Below, in pieces: positions 10,990 to 22,200 of a stretch of DNA of 64,000 bases (positions are counted from its first letter, which is position 1; every line of letters begins with the position of its first letter). The notes under the pieces are model-generated. The model did not search any database. It was given only the letters and a program-made list of their open reading frames with translations, and had not been told where the DNA came from. The position numbers were made by a program, and so were the translations under genes. The stretch covers positions 16,865,901-16,929,900 of the forward strand of contig CM028326.1 of the NCBI GenBank assembly GCA_016647705.1, given 5' to 3'. The DNA comes from Eucommia ulmoides. Its lineage: Eukaryota > Streptophyta > Magnoliopsida > Garryales > Eucommiaceae.

Positions 10990-12742
10990 CTGACACTTGG
11001 GTAGCCCCAGGGTCCTAGATCAAATATCAAAATATGTACCATTACATACACCGAAGATAACATACACCACCACAATGATCATTACCAAAACAAAATACAA
11101 GCAAATCCCTCCAATAAGGCCCAAGCTGAACAGTGACAAAGCCCTCCCAATAACACATCAACTTGCCTTTCCCTATCGATGACCAAGAAGTATCCAAGGG
11201 TTATTCACTCTTATATCCCATAAAGTCATCTCGAATAACTTGAACAAAATTTGAAAATTCCTCTTGAAGTTAAAAATATCCACTATTCGATTTTCCGGAG
11301 AATTAGTTCCCAAAAGCAAACGTCTTCCTCACAAAACTTTCCACTCCCAATGAGAAATAACACAAAAAACACCACCCTCGCAGTTTAACATTACCCAAAA
11401 TACCAATAAACCAATCTACACGATACACTCCCATCTTGACAGGTAACCAGAGTCCCCAATCCTTAAAGATTATCAAACACAGAACTCTTAATACACCCAA
11501 ACAACAAGTGAGTTATTCTTTCTATTTTTCTTCGGGATTGAAATAAATTTCTTTTTTGCAACAATACCTTCTACTACAAAAAAAAAAAAAAAAAAAAATC
11601 TTATCTATCTCATCTTGAAGAAAAGACACATTAGCTCCCGTCAAAGATTTCTTAAAGGAGTGTTCTTGGGCCATACAAAGTGAGGGAGAAGTAATACTCG
11701 AATTGTTTAATCTAGAATGAGCAAATGGTCTAACCCCTTTTGGGTCAACAATTATTTTTTAACAACACTTTAGCTTCTATAGTTTCATCCTCATCTTCCA
11801 CTATCTTCCAACCATCAGAATTTGGATCATAATTATCTTCTAAAGAAGTTTGTCCCTCTATTCCACCAAATCCGACCTTCGACTCCTAGAACAATGCTTG
11901 TTATTAAACATTCTTTCCAATCCCCTCTTCCAACGCAAACATTTCCTCACCCTTGATCTTCTTTTTCAAAAGATTATCACCCATAAAGCATGTGTTTAAC
12001 TCCACTTTCTCAATTAGTGACTCAAACTCTACACTACGTTTGTAGCTACCAGAGATTCAATGATGAATTGATGAGTTTGACAACTCATTCTCCATACAAT
12101 ATGCTATCAAGCTAGCTCAACTAAAGTTTACCTTATCTCTCCTAGCTATATCTCAACCTCAATAGGTTCCACACCACCAAGTTAATTGTGCAATTCTACT
12201 TTACTATGCACCTCCATCTCCATACAATCCACTACCAAATTTGCTAGACTAAACTTTGAACCTTCACACTTATTAGACGTAGAAAAATAATTGTAATCAA
12301 GTTCTACAATGCTCTTATCAACTCTCAAGGACCTCAACAAATAACCTATAGTAGAGTCTACCTTCTAAAACACAAACTTTTTACAGTTATATATCCTTGA
12401 GAATTTGAAGTCTTCTAACCCCAAAGCTACAAGAGGCAATTTTGGCACTCAAGACCGATCCCATTACTTTCAACCCATTCAAAATCATAATAGCTTTAAT
12501 TGCTTCAACCAATGTAACAAATCTTATAAAGCAAACTTAGATCCACCTACTACTCTTCTCTTATTAGGGATCAAAGCATCAACAACATCTCCATGCCATT
12601 GGAGCATACCGCGCAACAACCAATGATTCATCTTTCCAGGTAAATTATTAACAAAAACAGAGACTAAATTTTTGTGTGTGAGAGGAGCGTAAGACTCAAT
12701 CAATGAGTTGGGTTCTCCCTTTCTTTTTGTTGTATTTCCCAT
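10990..12742 (-). pseudogene. LINE (non-LTR retrotransposon) ORF1-like protein with RRM, decayed
   Basis: Plant LINE ORF1 proteins bind element RNA through an RNA recognition motif near the N-terminus. The minus strand from 12742 starts an open stretch with VSVFVNNLPGKMNHWLLRGM, then GDVVDALIPNKRRVVGGSKF (12742-12524). This is the RRM pattern of plant LINE and retro-derived RRM proteins, including the variant RNP motifs. Further in-frame pieces follow, such as DWGLWLPVKMGVYRVDWFIG (about 11500-11303), after several stops and frameshifts. The matching ORF2 is not adjacent. Family assignment rests on the RRM stretch only; the downstream pieces are inferred to belong because of strand and spacing. 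Confidence 0.5.
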
Positions 12743-12744
12743 TT

Positions 12745-12994
12745 GCTCGGGGGATGAGTCGAGTGTAGATTAAGTTCCTCTCTCCCCTACTAGGAGTAAT
12801 AAAATGAGATACCAAGGCGTTCCTAGAGTTTTCTGTTCCAGCGATAGTTGGATATGTGTTCGACAACATGTAAGTTTCTCTTTCCTTGGGTTTTGGGATA
12901 GGGTGGAATTGGATGTTTGTAGGGTTTCATTTCTCTATGTGTGGGGGTGTTTGTGTGTTCAAGAAGATGTTCCTATTTCTCTAGATTTTTTAAG
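12745..12994. other. No gene seen
   Basis: There is a short T/G-rich stretch with an unrecognised 72-residue ORF (12804-13022). The ORF has no recognisable domain. Confidence 0.4.
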
Positions 12995-13893
12995 TGTTGG
13001 AATTTTTGGCTACTTTAATTAATTAATTAATTAAAGTGAGACCCATTAATTAAATTAATCCAGTTATTATTCCGTTGTGTTCCTCGTCGTTTGAGGATTG
13101 ACGTAGTATATTTATATTCCAAAAACGATTAAGTTTTGAATGAGATTTTAATTCTCAAAGGAATCCACTTGAGATTGGTTGAAGAACATAACAGATATGC
13201 TATCCCACATTGCTTGGGAAGAGAGAATTTGAGTTGTAAGTTGTAGTTATCTCATATTGGTTGTGGAGAAAAAACTCAGGCTTATTTCAACTTATAAGTT
13301 GGGAACAAAGGCAAGCCACTAACCATCGAACATTCAAACTCGAATCGGGCCGCACCGGGGTTCGGGTCGGGTCAATCGAATTCATATTTGGGCTGGGTTT
13401 CGACCTGATCCAGGTCGAGTTTGGGTCGGATATTGATCAGGCAAAATAGTTTAAAGTTTAATTAAGTGGTTGTTAAACAGTTAATTAATTGCTTAACGTT
13501 CACGGGAACAGATGCCTTTCCAAAACTACATCCATTCAATGGTGTCTTTTGGTCTTCTATAAATAAGAGACTTTACACTTCGTCTCAAACACAATATTAT
13601 CACTTCATATCACCACCAAAGCAGAGAACATTTAGAATTTTATGAGAGTTTAAGCACAAGACTAATTCGCTGAAATTTTTGGTTTCAAGTGCTTGTACCA
13701 AAAACTTGAAGATCGTTGTACCTTAGGAGGCACACGTCCATTCAACCATTAACACTAGTGAGGGGCATTAATCTTCTTTAAGGGCACTGAGTCGAACTCT
13801 AAACTCGATCTACTTCAATTATATTCGTTGTTTGAATATCGGGATAAATTTTTTATTTAAGTTTAATACATTATTTCTGTTACGTAAACGTTA
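12995..13893 (+). repeat. LTR-like segment with TATA box
   Basis: It opens TGTTGGAATTTTTGGC and ends near CGTTAACA. It contains a TATA motif CTATAAATAAG at about 13557 followed by a plausible transcript leader (ACACTTCGTCTC). Copia LTRs of the Tork type often open this way. I find no target duplication, PBS or matching partner, so both the boundaries and the class are tentative. Confidence 0.35.
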
Positions 13894-14750
13894 ACACATT
13901 CTGTCATTGCTAGTTCTTATGTTTCTGTTACTGCTAGTTCTTATGTTTCTGTTACGTAAAAGTTTACTTTCCTTCTCTGCAGTTGTTTCTGTTTCTGTTT
14001 CTGTTATGTAAACGTTAATCTCACGATTCTAGTTTAGTATACACTTTAGATTGTTTCATAAAAATTTTATTTTTTGATTTTACTACCCATACATGATTAG
14101 TTAATGTTCACAATAATTTTGTTTCACAACTATTAGTTTTATTTCAGGATTATTTAAGTATTTATTTTGAAATTTCAGTAATTATCACCAATAGTAAGTG
14201 GGTGGGGTGAAGTGGTGTGGGGGATTATTTTTCTTTGTATGTGAGTGGTCTGGGATGGAGGGTGGGTGAGTGTGAGGTTTTTCTTTCTTATTCCCCCTTG
14301 GAAGGCGTTTTTTTGAGGGTATTAGGAGGTGGTTCGGTGAATGTGGTGTGGGAGAAAAAGTATAAGAGTCTTGGGGTTCGACGGGTGTTGCCCTGTGTTG
14401 GATCTTGAAGAAAAAAACAACAAAGAAAAAGGGGGGGGGAAAAAAAAGAAATTAGACAAGAAAATAAGTAATAATTTGTAGCTTGGGCTATGAAATTCAT
14501 CAAACCTAAGTAAGGTGGGGTGTGGTTTTGCAATGTTGGATAGTGTGTATTTGCTAGATAGTGTGTATTTGCTTTGTTGTTGACAGATTCTGATGCAAAG
14601 AAGTTGCAGTTGTTGAGTGGCTAAATTGTGTCTTGTGTTCCATTTATTCTCTGGTTTATTGGTGGTATTCGCAGTATTTAGATCGCATGTTGGCCCGGCC
14701 AATTTGTTTCCTCTTACAGTTGAGGCGGCGCTAGCTAGTTGTGTCTTCGC
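13894..14750. other. No gene seen
   Basis: It contains short direct repeats (TAGTTCTTATGTTTCTGTTA twice near 13911-13950; GATAGTGTGTATTTGCT twice near 14538-14572). A G-rich stretch lies at about 14200-14450. Overlapping ORFs on both strands look like composition artefacts. Confidence 0.45.
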
Positions 14751-15259
14751 GCTTCATTGATCCTCTTCAATGTGAGATTCTAGTGAATTCTGCCGCATAT
14801 GGAGTCCCACTAGCTCCACAAGCGTTGGAAGCCGTGGCTGTTGGTTTAGGGGCTGGTTTTTGGTGCTCTGCAGTGGGGTTCTTGAGCTTTGTTGATATTT
14901 GCCTGGGGGAGGTCTTCTGACAAAGGTTTTGGTGGAGGGTAATTTTGAACGCCGTGGATACACTTCAGCATCGGTCTTTCCCCTTACTTGAATTCAGCTC
15001 ATTTCAAGATGGGGGAAAATTCCTAAAGTGGAGTTTAGTGTTTCCTTTCATTCTAGTTTTAGAGTCGAGTGGTGGTGTGTGTATATCTATCAGGGCACCC
15101 TATGTGCAGTATTGGCTCGGCTCTATCCGTATATGCATTACAATATTAGGATTGATGAGATTGTTTTGTTGTACATGGGATCTCGCGTGGTACCTTCAAA
15201 ATATTGACGTCTAGTTAAGGAGACCCTTCTCTCTCTCTTTTTTTTTTTTTTTTTTTTTT
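14751..15259 (+). other. Unclassified segment ending in a 22-bp T tract
   Basis: This is GC-balanced sequence with short ORFs (for example 14945-15214) that match no family I know. It ends in CTCTCTC followed by a T run (about 15238-15259). It may be a retroposed fragment, but without a target duplication I cannot say in which orientation. Confidence 0.25.
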
Positions 15260-15304
15260 AAACTAATACAAAAGCCTGATTACCCATAGAAAAAACAAAG
15301 GTTT

Positions 15305-15378
15305 CTCTTCATGACCATATCTCTGAGGAAGTATTGATGTCTCAACCACCAAGTTTCATTGATTTCACTTATCTTACT
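15305..15378 (+). pseudogene. Copia reverse transcriptase fragment
   Basis: About 24 codons read with EEVLMSQPPSFIDFTYLTRV, which fits the conserved Copia RT block EEVYM.QPPGF. No RT catalytic motif follows, and the reading frame continues into unrelated sequence (to 15522). This is an isolated scrap lying just upstream of the Copia LTR at 15646. Confidence 0.6.
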
Positions 15379-15645
15379 CGTGTGTTGACTCTAGAACAAC
15401 CGCCAGATTTTTACTGTTTAACAAGTCGAGAGAAGGAATTGGGAATGCGGCGAATTCAGGCAAAGAGTTTTGAGAAAAAGGAGATGCGCGATATTCAAGA
15501 AGAAATCTTAAGGGAAGGATAGAGAACGACATGAATCGGTTCAAGCGATTAATTCTATACGATAGAACTTGAGTGACGAACTAAAAGGGTGGGAAATTGT
15601 GCCCTAGAGCCAGTCTTGAGAAGTTGGGAAGAGAAGCATCATGAG

Positions 15646-15812
15646 TGTTAATGTAATTTATGAGCTTGACCCATTAGGTCAAAACCCTAACCCTAGGTTT
15701 CCCCATTTCTCCTATAAATACTATTCTATATCATTGTGTTGTATATACTTTTCTTACATATTAATATATCGTTCATATTTTCCATACGTTCCACTTCTCA
15801 ATTATCTTAACA
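15646..15812 (+). repeat. 5' LTR of interrupted Copia element (Copia-1)
   Basis: The 167-bp LTR has matching ends TGTTA and TAACA. It has a TATA box CTATAAATACT near 15712 and is followed directly by a PBS. Short LTRs like this occur in Copia lineages such as Ale. No 3' partner is in the window, because the element is truncated at 34527. The CCCTAACCCTAG words near 15680 lie inside this LTR. Confidence 0.7.
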
Positions 15813-15826
15813 TGGTATCAAGAGCC
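15813..15826 (+). other. Primer binding site of Copia-1
   Basis: TGGTATCAAGAGCC directly follows the LTR end CA. It matches the plant initiator-Met tRNA PBS (TGGTATCAGAGCC) with one inserted A. It fixes the plus orientation of the element. Confidence 0.75.
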
Positions 15827-16600
15827 AATGTTTCCTGACCCTATTCCTTTTAAAATTTTCGAAACCCTAATCCTTTTTTCTCACGTGGTATTCGTAACTG
15901 CTATGGTCTCACCACTGTTCCGGTATCAACTATCATCATACCACAACCTTCGTCTTAAAGAGATGAGCATATCGACATCAAAAATCACGGCCACTGGAGC
16001 ATCCACGTGCTCTCATACACCTCCCAAAGCCTGCAGTACCACCAAGCCTCGCTGTCTCAGATTTTGGGCTCTACCGCCTCAACTAGGGCTCCAAATTCAT
16101 CTCAAAATATACTATTGGAACCATCTCGACGAGACGAATCCAACGACGCAAGAATCAACCTAGTTAGACCCCTCATGTGTTTTCATGCATGACTAGAAGC
16201 CATTTGTCCTTTCTCACATGAGATCTACTTACCGTCGCTAAACTTCTATGCCACGTCAGCCCTATTGACAGCCATATCAACACCACATAGGCGCCCTGTC
16301 ACCAGTCAACACCAGGTTAGCCCTAGTTGCAACGCTACATCAATAGCCACATCAGTATTACTTGGGTTTTTTTCCACGTCATCACCATGTTGCTGCCACA
16401 TCAGCGTTGACCATTGCCACGTTATCGTTGACTTCCACCTCAATTACCATATCACCAGTTTTCTGAAGGTAATTTCATTTAATCAATTTAGGCCTTTTTT
16501 GACCGGTTTTTTGCAAACTGGGACTGGTTCCTAGGGGGTTTGGACATTTTGATTCTGTTTTTGGACTTCGTTTTGAGATTTAAGGCTCATAGAATATACT
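15827..16600 (+). other. Leader of Copia-1 without clear coding
   Basis: It lies between the PBS and the first gag match. About 16240-16440 has repeated GCCACATCA/GCCACGTCA words. ORFs here are unrecognised. The distance is unusually long for a small-LTR Copia leader and may include decayed gag N-terminus or inserted sequence. Confidence 0.35.
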
Positions 16601-16615
16601 TCCTTCTATATTTGT

Positions 16616-17526
16616 GTGGTTTCTACACTGGTTCACCTTCTTCTTTGTGCCTATGGCGGACTCCGACTTTCTAGAGTTATCACTACTGTTCTGGATGAAT
16701 CCAATTATATCGTGTGGGCTCAAGAGACGTATAGTTTGCTTTATGGACAGAAATTGTGGCGCTTCATGATTGGAGATATTATTGAACCAAAGAAGAAGGA
16801 CGACGAAGATGTTGTAGGATACACTGACTATCTAAAGGACTGGGATAGCAAAAATCATCAGATTCTCACATGGTTCTATGCCACTATCATCCTAGAGATC
16901 AAACTCCAATTTGGTACACTCCGGACACTAAAGAAGCTTGGGATCTTCTGAAGCACCGCTACACCAAGGAAGACATATCAAATTGGTATCGCCTCATTTT
17001 TACCTTCCATAGTATACGCCAAGAACCTGGGCAAATCGTTAACAGTTTTTTATCTCAGATGACTACCATGTGGAATCAATTGGCTATCACTTAGCCAACC
17101 TGGGAATGAACAAATGACGCCACCATTCATAGAAAGTATCGAACTGAGACACGCATTATGTAATTCCTAATGGCCTTGAGTAAATAATTTGAGCTTGTAT
17201 GTGTTTTAATCCTACACTGGAGCAAGATACCTTCTCTAAATGATGTCTTTTCTAATCTACTTAGTGAGGAAACACGCCTTGCAACATTACAATAATCAAT
17301 TACAAATGTTGTTCTTGCAGCACCAGTTGCTCTTGCCATACCATCTACCAAGCCAAACCCATCCCAAAAACTCATATACTATAGGTATTGTCATTCACAA
17401 GGGCATGAATTGCTCAATTGTCCTTCTCGCCTACGTAAGCTATGTAGAGAACCGGGCCACTATCTTGCAAACTTCCCTAAACTTCCAGCATCACCATTTG
17501 GAAATCAGTCAAATGGGAATCAACAT
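16616..17526 (+). pseudogene. Copia-1 gag, frameshifted and interrupted
   Basis: Copia gag forms the cytoplasmic particle that packages element RNA. The translation contains LDESNYIVWAQETYSLLYGQ (near 16690), then DYLKDWDSKNHQILTWFYAT. After a frameshift near 16900 it contains TKEAWDLLKHRYTKEDISNW and SIRQEPGQIVNSFLSQMTTM, the gag-polypeptide pattern of LTR-Copia proteins (UBN2/Retrotran_gag type). A degenerate zinc knuckle (CHSQGHELLNC) follows near 17394. Stops occur near 17092 and 17160. The sequence stops at 17526 where the SIRE-like element begins, and resumes at 33559. Confidence 0.75.
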
Positions 17527-17656
17527 TGTTGATCCCAAGATTTTGATGGACAATTAAGTGTTGATATTTTTTGTGAACCTAATGAGTTTATTGAGTGTTC
17601 CAGTGTAAAAGTTTCATCGATGATATTATCATGAAGAAATTGCTAAGGATACTAAG
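17527..17656 (+). repeat. 5' LTR start of the SIRE-like element, first piece
   Basis: TGTTGATCCCAAGATTTTGA opens the LTR. It is collinear with 31552-31680 of the 3' LTR (GATATTATCATGAAGAAATT, GCTAAGGATACTAAG). It is broken at 17656 by the Tekay-like solo LTR and continues at 20753-20819. Confidence 0.8.
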
Positions 17657-18327
17657 TGTCACGCCCCACCCCGGACAACCGTCATGTGGGGCAGGCGTGA
17701 CGTAGACATAACCCCGCTCAACTGACTAGCCAACCTCAATACATCAATAACAAGATTGTAAATCTATACAACACATATAATGGTCCCATCTGTTAGGGAT
17801 ACACCATCCCGAATATAAATACAATCAAACAAATCCGCTGAACCTCCCTTAGATTTCATTTCTGATATCTCGTCTCTAAATTTTCCTCAAATGACTCATC
17901 TGCGTGACCCGCATAACTCTATCTAGCGCCAGTAGGGGACCGACCGACTCTTAACTATTTTACCTGCGAGTGTACTGCCTTCTTAGTAAAAATATTTTTT
18001 TTAAATAATAATTCATTCTACAACATCTAAATGAATCAAGCGTGAGTATAGAAACAGCACGTAACTAGTAAAATTCTCCATAATATAAGCAGTGAGAATA
18101 AAGCAATAAGTATAAGTTCCATTCCAATCTATCTAGTAAAATAATACCAATCACCAAAATAAATAATAAATCACCCAATATAAGTAAAACATCATATCTC
18201 AAACACACATCTCAAACCACCACTCCACCACAACACACACTGGCTAGCCATAGTGATCGTTTTAACCTCACGATCGGGAGTTGCAACGGTACCGTAACAT
18301 TCGTAGGAATGCCTTCCTATGAAATAT

Positions 18328-18452
18328 CCACACCCCTTTTTGGGGAGAAATATAATTCACACCCCTTACGGAGAGAAACATCCATATCCCATGGGAAGAA
18401 TCCACACCCCTTACGGGGAGAAACCACACCCCTTTTTGGGGAGAAATACATT
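18328..18452. repeat. Hairpin-forming short repeats inside the Tekay-like LTR
   Basis: About four units read CACACCCC, TTTTT or TTACG, then GGGGAGAAA (for example CACCCCTTACGGGGAGAAA). Each can fold as a CCCC/GGGG stem. They are spaced about 30-40 bp apart. Confidence 0.6.
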
Positions 18453-19700
18453 TCCACGCCACATCGTCAAAAAAAAAATCCACATTTGTTTTTAGAAAAC
18501 CAAGCATTTTTAGAAAATCATATATTTTTCACTCTCTTTTCAAAACCACCCATATCCAACGAAAATTATTTTTTTAATCCTTCCTTTTAGGAACCAACAC
18601 AATTTCTCGGAAATTCATTTTACTAACTCACCCCAAAAATCTGTTTGATCCATATCACTTATGAAATCATACAGTGTAAGTAAACACATATGTCATCATA
18701 TATATATAGAAAATAGTTTGGTAAGAAGACAATACACTCACCTGATTATCTATTTTCGAAGACTTTAACCGCCTATTTTCTACCAGTACTCCCGTGCTTG
18801 CGAACCTAATAGTGACAAGGCCTAAATTAATATTTTATATAAAATAACCGAATCATACAATGTAGGCCCTAGTTTACGAGATTTCCTATTCCCCGTTTTT
18901 TTCTTTTTATTATGAAGTATTACTATTTAACTAATATTACTCCGTTACAATTTCATATATCAAATTACATTTATTCATGTAAACGGTCTCACTATTTCCT
19001 ATCGCTATTTCAATTTAGACAATTAAATACATATATTAAAATATCCGAGATTCTATCTTTTCGCAAAAAAAATTCTATCGGCTGCAAGATTGGATTATTA
19101 ATTTTTGTGGGGTGGTTTATGCAAATTCCCCTTTACCCTTTTTCCTCATTTTTCTTTTTCTTCTTTTCTTCTTCCTGTTTCATTTTCTTCTTCTACGTCT
19201 GTTTGTTGCCGATGCTCCACCGCCTAGGCGATCCTCCTCCTCTCATCTGATCTACTCCCAGAAGTTTCACCGCTCAAGCGAACGCTCGTCCTCTTTTTGC
19301 TCTGTTTTTGGGTCCTGCCATCTCATCTCTCTTTCTCTCCTCGCCGACGACAACCTCACACTACTCACCGCCGGCAATCCCACTGATCACAACCCAAGGC
19401 ACCTCTTGACCACCCTCGCCGAAGACAACAGAATAGAACCCCCACACAAACGCCGACCGAACACCGCCGGACAACAACTCGAACCTCTTTCGCTCCTCGA
19501 TTTCTCGCAGGAGAATGGTACACCCTGTCGTCCGCCCCTTCCTCTCTCTCTAACTTTCCACAGCCGGCGATGATCACATACACACTCCCCAACCACTACC
19601 GGCAACATATACACACACATACAAACACCCATACCCACATGCACACCACCGGAGGAGCCACACTCCATCGGACCATCTCACGCCGCTGTTTGTACCCACA

Positions 19701-20220
19701 CAACCTACTGTAGCTCTTAACCCACCGCCGATGACTAATCAACGGCGACACACTTACTGTCACCTTGTCGGACCAACGGCAGCACACACGCACACACCGC
19801 CAATCACAACCCACCTCTCTCTCTCCTTTGTTTTTCGACGACGAACGGCTGAACCCACAATCATACCCAGGATTTATCGGAACAGAGAATTCACACACAC
19901 ACACACAACAATCAAATGGAACAAACGCACATACAGACGACAACGCCGGAGAACCCAGCACAACCTACTGTAGCTCTTAACCCACGGCCGATGACTAATC
20001 AACGGCGACACACTTACTGTCACCTTGTCGGACCAACGGCAGCACACACGCACACACCGCCATTCACAACCCACCTCTCTCTCTCCTTTGTTTTTCGACG
20101 ACGAACGGCTGAACCCACAATCATACCCAGGATTTATCGGAACAGAGAATTCACACACACACACACAACAATCAAATGGAACAGACGCACACACAGACGA
20201 CAACGCCGGAGAACCCAGCA
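19701..20220. repeat. Tandem duplication, 2 x 260 bp, in the Tekay-like LTR
   Basis: Both copies run from CAACCTACTGTAGCTCTTAA to CGGAGAACCCAGCA (19701-19960 and 19961-20220). I counted only about four or five differences, so the duplication is recent relative to the LTR. CA/GT-rich tracts (ACACACACACA) lie in each copy. ORFs on both strands are created by the repeat. Confidence 0.85.
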
Positions 20221-20752
20221 CCGCCGAACCCTCTCTCTCTCTCTAATATTCTAATTTTTCTCTTCTAATAGTGTTTTGATCCTCATATGTTTTTGTATGT
20301 ATCCTTTTTATGTGAATGAATTGAGTGGTAAAAGATTATCTTAGCTCGCCACGTTGCCCACGTCCGATCTCCCTTCTCCGGTTGAACGTTCGGCACACAC
20401 ACAGACATGGATATACATATATATGTATAGATAAAAAAAATATTTTAATAAATTTCTCTTTTCTCCCCCAACCTTCTTAAAGTTTTCTCTTGAGTTCCAT
20501 TCACAATTTATAAGTTTCTTAAATTGTAATTTGATCCTTGACAGTTATTTTTTATAAATTGAATGACAATTTGGATCCTAAGTTTAGAATAATGTTTTTA
20601 AATTTGGTGACCCCAATCTTTTTTTTCTTTTTATTTATTTATTTATTTAGTTTTTTTAAAAAAAATTAATTAACATCATTTTACCCCATATTTTTCCGAA
20701 TGCTCTAAAATACAACTATTAATGATATACGTGCTACGATTGAGATCTTACA

Positions 20753-20819
20753 CTAAGGATACAAAGAGATATACAAACAAAATGGACATAAAGAGATTGA
20801 AGATCCTGAAGAATCTAGG
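20753..20819 (+). repeat. 5' LTR of the SIRE-like element, second piece
   Basis: It resumes the LTR after the solo-LTR insertion (CTAAGGATACAAAGAGATAT) and stays collinear with the 3' LTR copy to GAAGAATCTAGG at 20819. There the collinearity ends at the inferred left inversion breakpoint. Confidence 0.75.
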
Positions 20820-21060
20820 AAACAAAGGTAAGGGCAATTAGCATATCAATAGCCTTATCTACATTCTCATCATCACGAATTCTACTATTATCACAAGCAG
20901 AGCAATGACTATCAGAAGAAGTGGAAGAATCAACAATAGTACAAATAATATCAGAATCAGTGCACTCCATGTGATCATATTTAATAGTGCGAATGATATC
21001 AGAATCAGGGCACCCTACGTGATCGTGTTTAGTTATACTGCGAAGCAGATCGAGCCAAAA
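20820..21060 (-). pseudogene. gag N-terminal start of the SIRE-like element, inverted
   Basis: On the minus strand, directly after the PBS, an open frame runs toward 20820. It contains DSDIIRTI and then DSDIICTI in two 16-codon repeats, and an in-frame ATG at 20970. It ends ENVDKAIDMLIALTF at the breakpoint. I infer it to be the beginning of gag because it lies immediately downstream of LTR and PBS, and because the rest of gag starts on the opposite strand at 23424. I do not recognise the peptide itself. Confidence 0.45.
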
Positions 21061-21077
21061 CCAGCTCTAATGCCAAT
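21061..21077 (-). other. Primer binding site of the SIRE-like 5' LTR
   Basis: Minus-strand ATTGGCATTAGAGCTGG abuts the LTR end CAACA. It resembles the initiator-Met PBS TTGGTATCAGAGC with two transition-type changes. It shows that the LTR at 21078-23423 reads on the minus strand, which also fixes the orientation of all copies of this LTR family in the window. Confidence 0.7.
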
Positions 21078-21978
21078 TGTTGACCCATTGATCTACCCAA
21101 GAGGATGGTGAATTGGGTAGTTATAAAATTAAAACAAATAATTATTTTTTCTACACTTAAATTCAAACAATTAATTCAATTCTAAATCAATTATTATCTC
21201 TTTATATAGCAGCGGATAAGTATAATTAGCTCTAGGTGCACACCCAAAAAAAAATAAAGTTCACCAAGTTATTTTTAGCTAATCCAGTTCTCCGAGCCCC
21301 ATGGAGAGTCGCACCCACTAAATCACTAAGATTCTTTTAACCAGGTAGGAACCAAACCTTTACACAATAATTCTTTTCACAGGCTCCGAATCAATCTTTA
21401 CAATTACCTTTTCACAGGCTAAGAAAGAATCTCTATTTTTTTAACAGGTTAAAGATTAACCTAATTCTTTTATACTCAGGCTAAGAACCAAATCTCACTA
21501 AAATCACTCCAAGTATCATTTTCACCGTTAAGGATGGAATCATTACAAATCACACAAACTAATTCTATTCAGGAAGAATTAATACCTATATCTTTTCATA
21601 GAAAAAAATAACCTAACCTTTTTATACCATAGGTAAAGATCAAACCTCAATCTATTTACCGGAAGAGATTGAAACCAAGCTACCCTTGATAAGATATTCT
21701 CAACAATATCTAATCCGCACACAACTCACCAATTACAATAAATTGATAAGTCTTTTTCCACTCGGAACTTCTACCACCTCAAATTAATTTAAACTCAATT
21801 AATGTCCCGAATTTACTAGTGATAGAATTTTACGTGAGAAATTTAAAATTTGATTATAAAATATATGGGTAGCACACAAATAAGCACGTAATCAGATTAA
21901 CGCAGAAATCATTTTAAAAATAATTTTAAGCACTTTAAAGTTTAAAAACGATTTCACACAAATCTTAAATCCAAGATG

Positions 21979-22067
<89 letters not shown>

Positions 22068-22169
22068 AAGAAGAAGAAGAAGAAGAAGAACAACAACAAC
22101 AACAACAACAACAACAACTTAAATATAAAACAGTAGCTTAGAAAGATCTAATAATAATAATAATAATAA

Positions 22170-22200
<31 letters not shown>

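Larger units (their letters stand above)
17657..20752 (-). mobile_element. Solo LTR of a Tekay/Del-like Ty3-Gypsy element
   Basis: The 3096-bp unit is flanked by a perfect CTAAG duplication (17652-17656 and 20753-20757), and splits the SIRE-like LTR exactly there. On the minus strand it starts TGTAAGATCTCAATCG and ends GGGGTGGGGCGTGACA. The GGGGYGTGACA end is characteristic of Tekay/Del-type chromovirus LTRs and gives the minus orientation. Its edge also holds a self-complementary GTCACGCCCC/GGGGCAGGCGTGAC pair (about 17659-17700). Internally there are ACCCCTTACGGGGAG-type hairpin repeats (about 18330-18450) and a 260-bp tandem duplication (19701-20220). No PBS, PPT or coding domain is present. 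Confidence 0.8.

Noticed and set aside
15675-15695. Interstitial telomere repeat (CCCTAACCCTAG)
   Set aside because: Only about two units, lying inside a Copia LTR. Chance or LTR sequence is sufficient.
19112-20254. Pro/His/Thr-rich ORFs on both strands
   Set aside because: They lie in the Tekay-like LTR and its 260-bp duplication. The repeated peptides follow the DNA duplication and have no family match.
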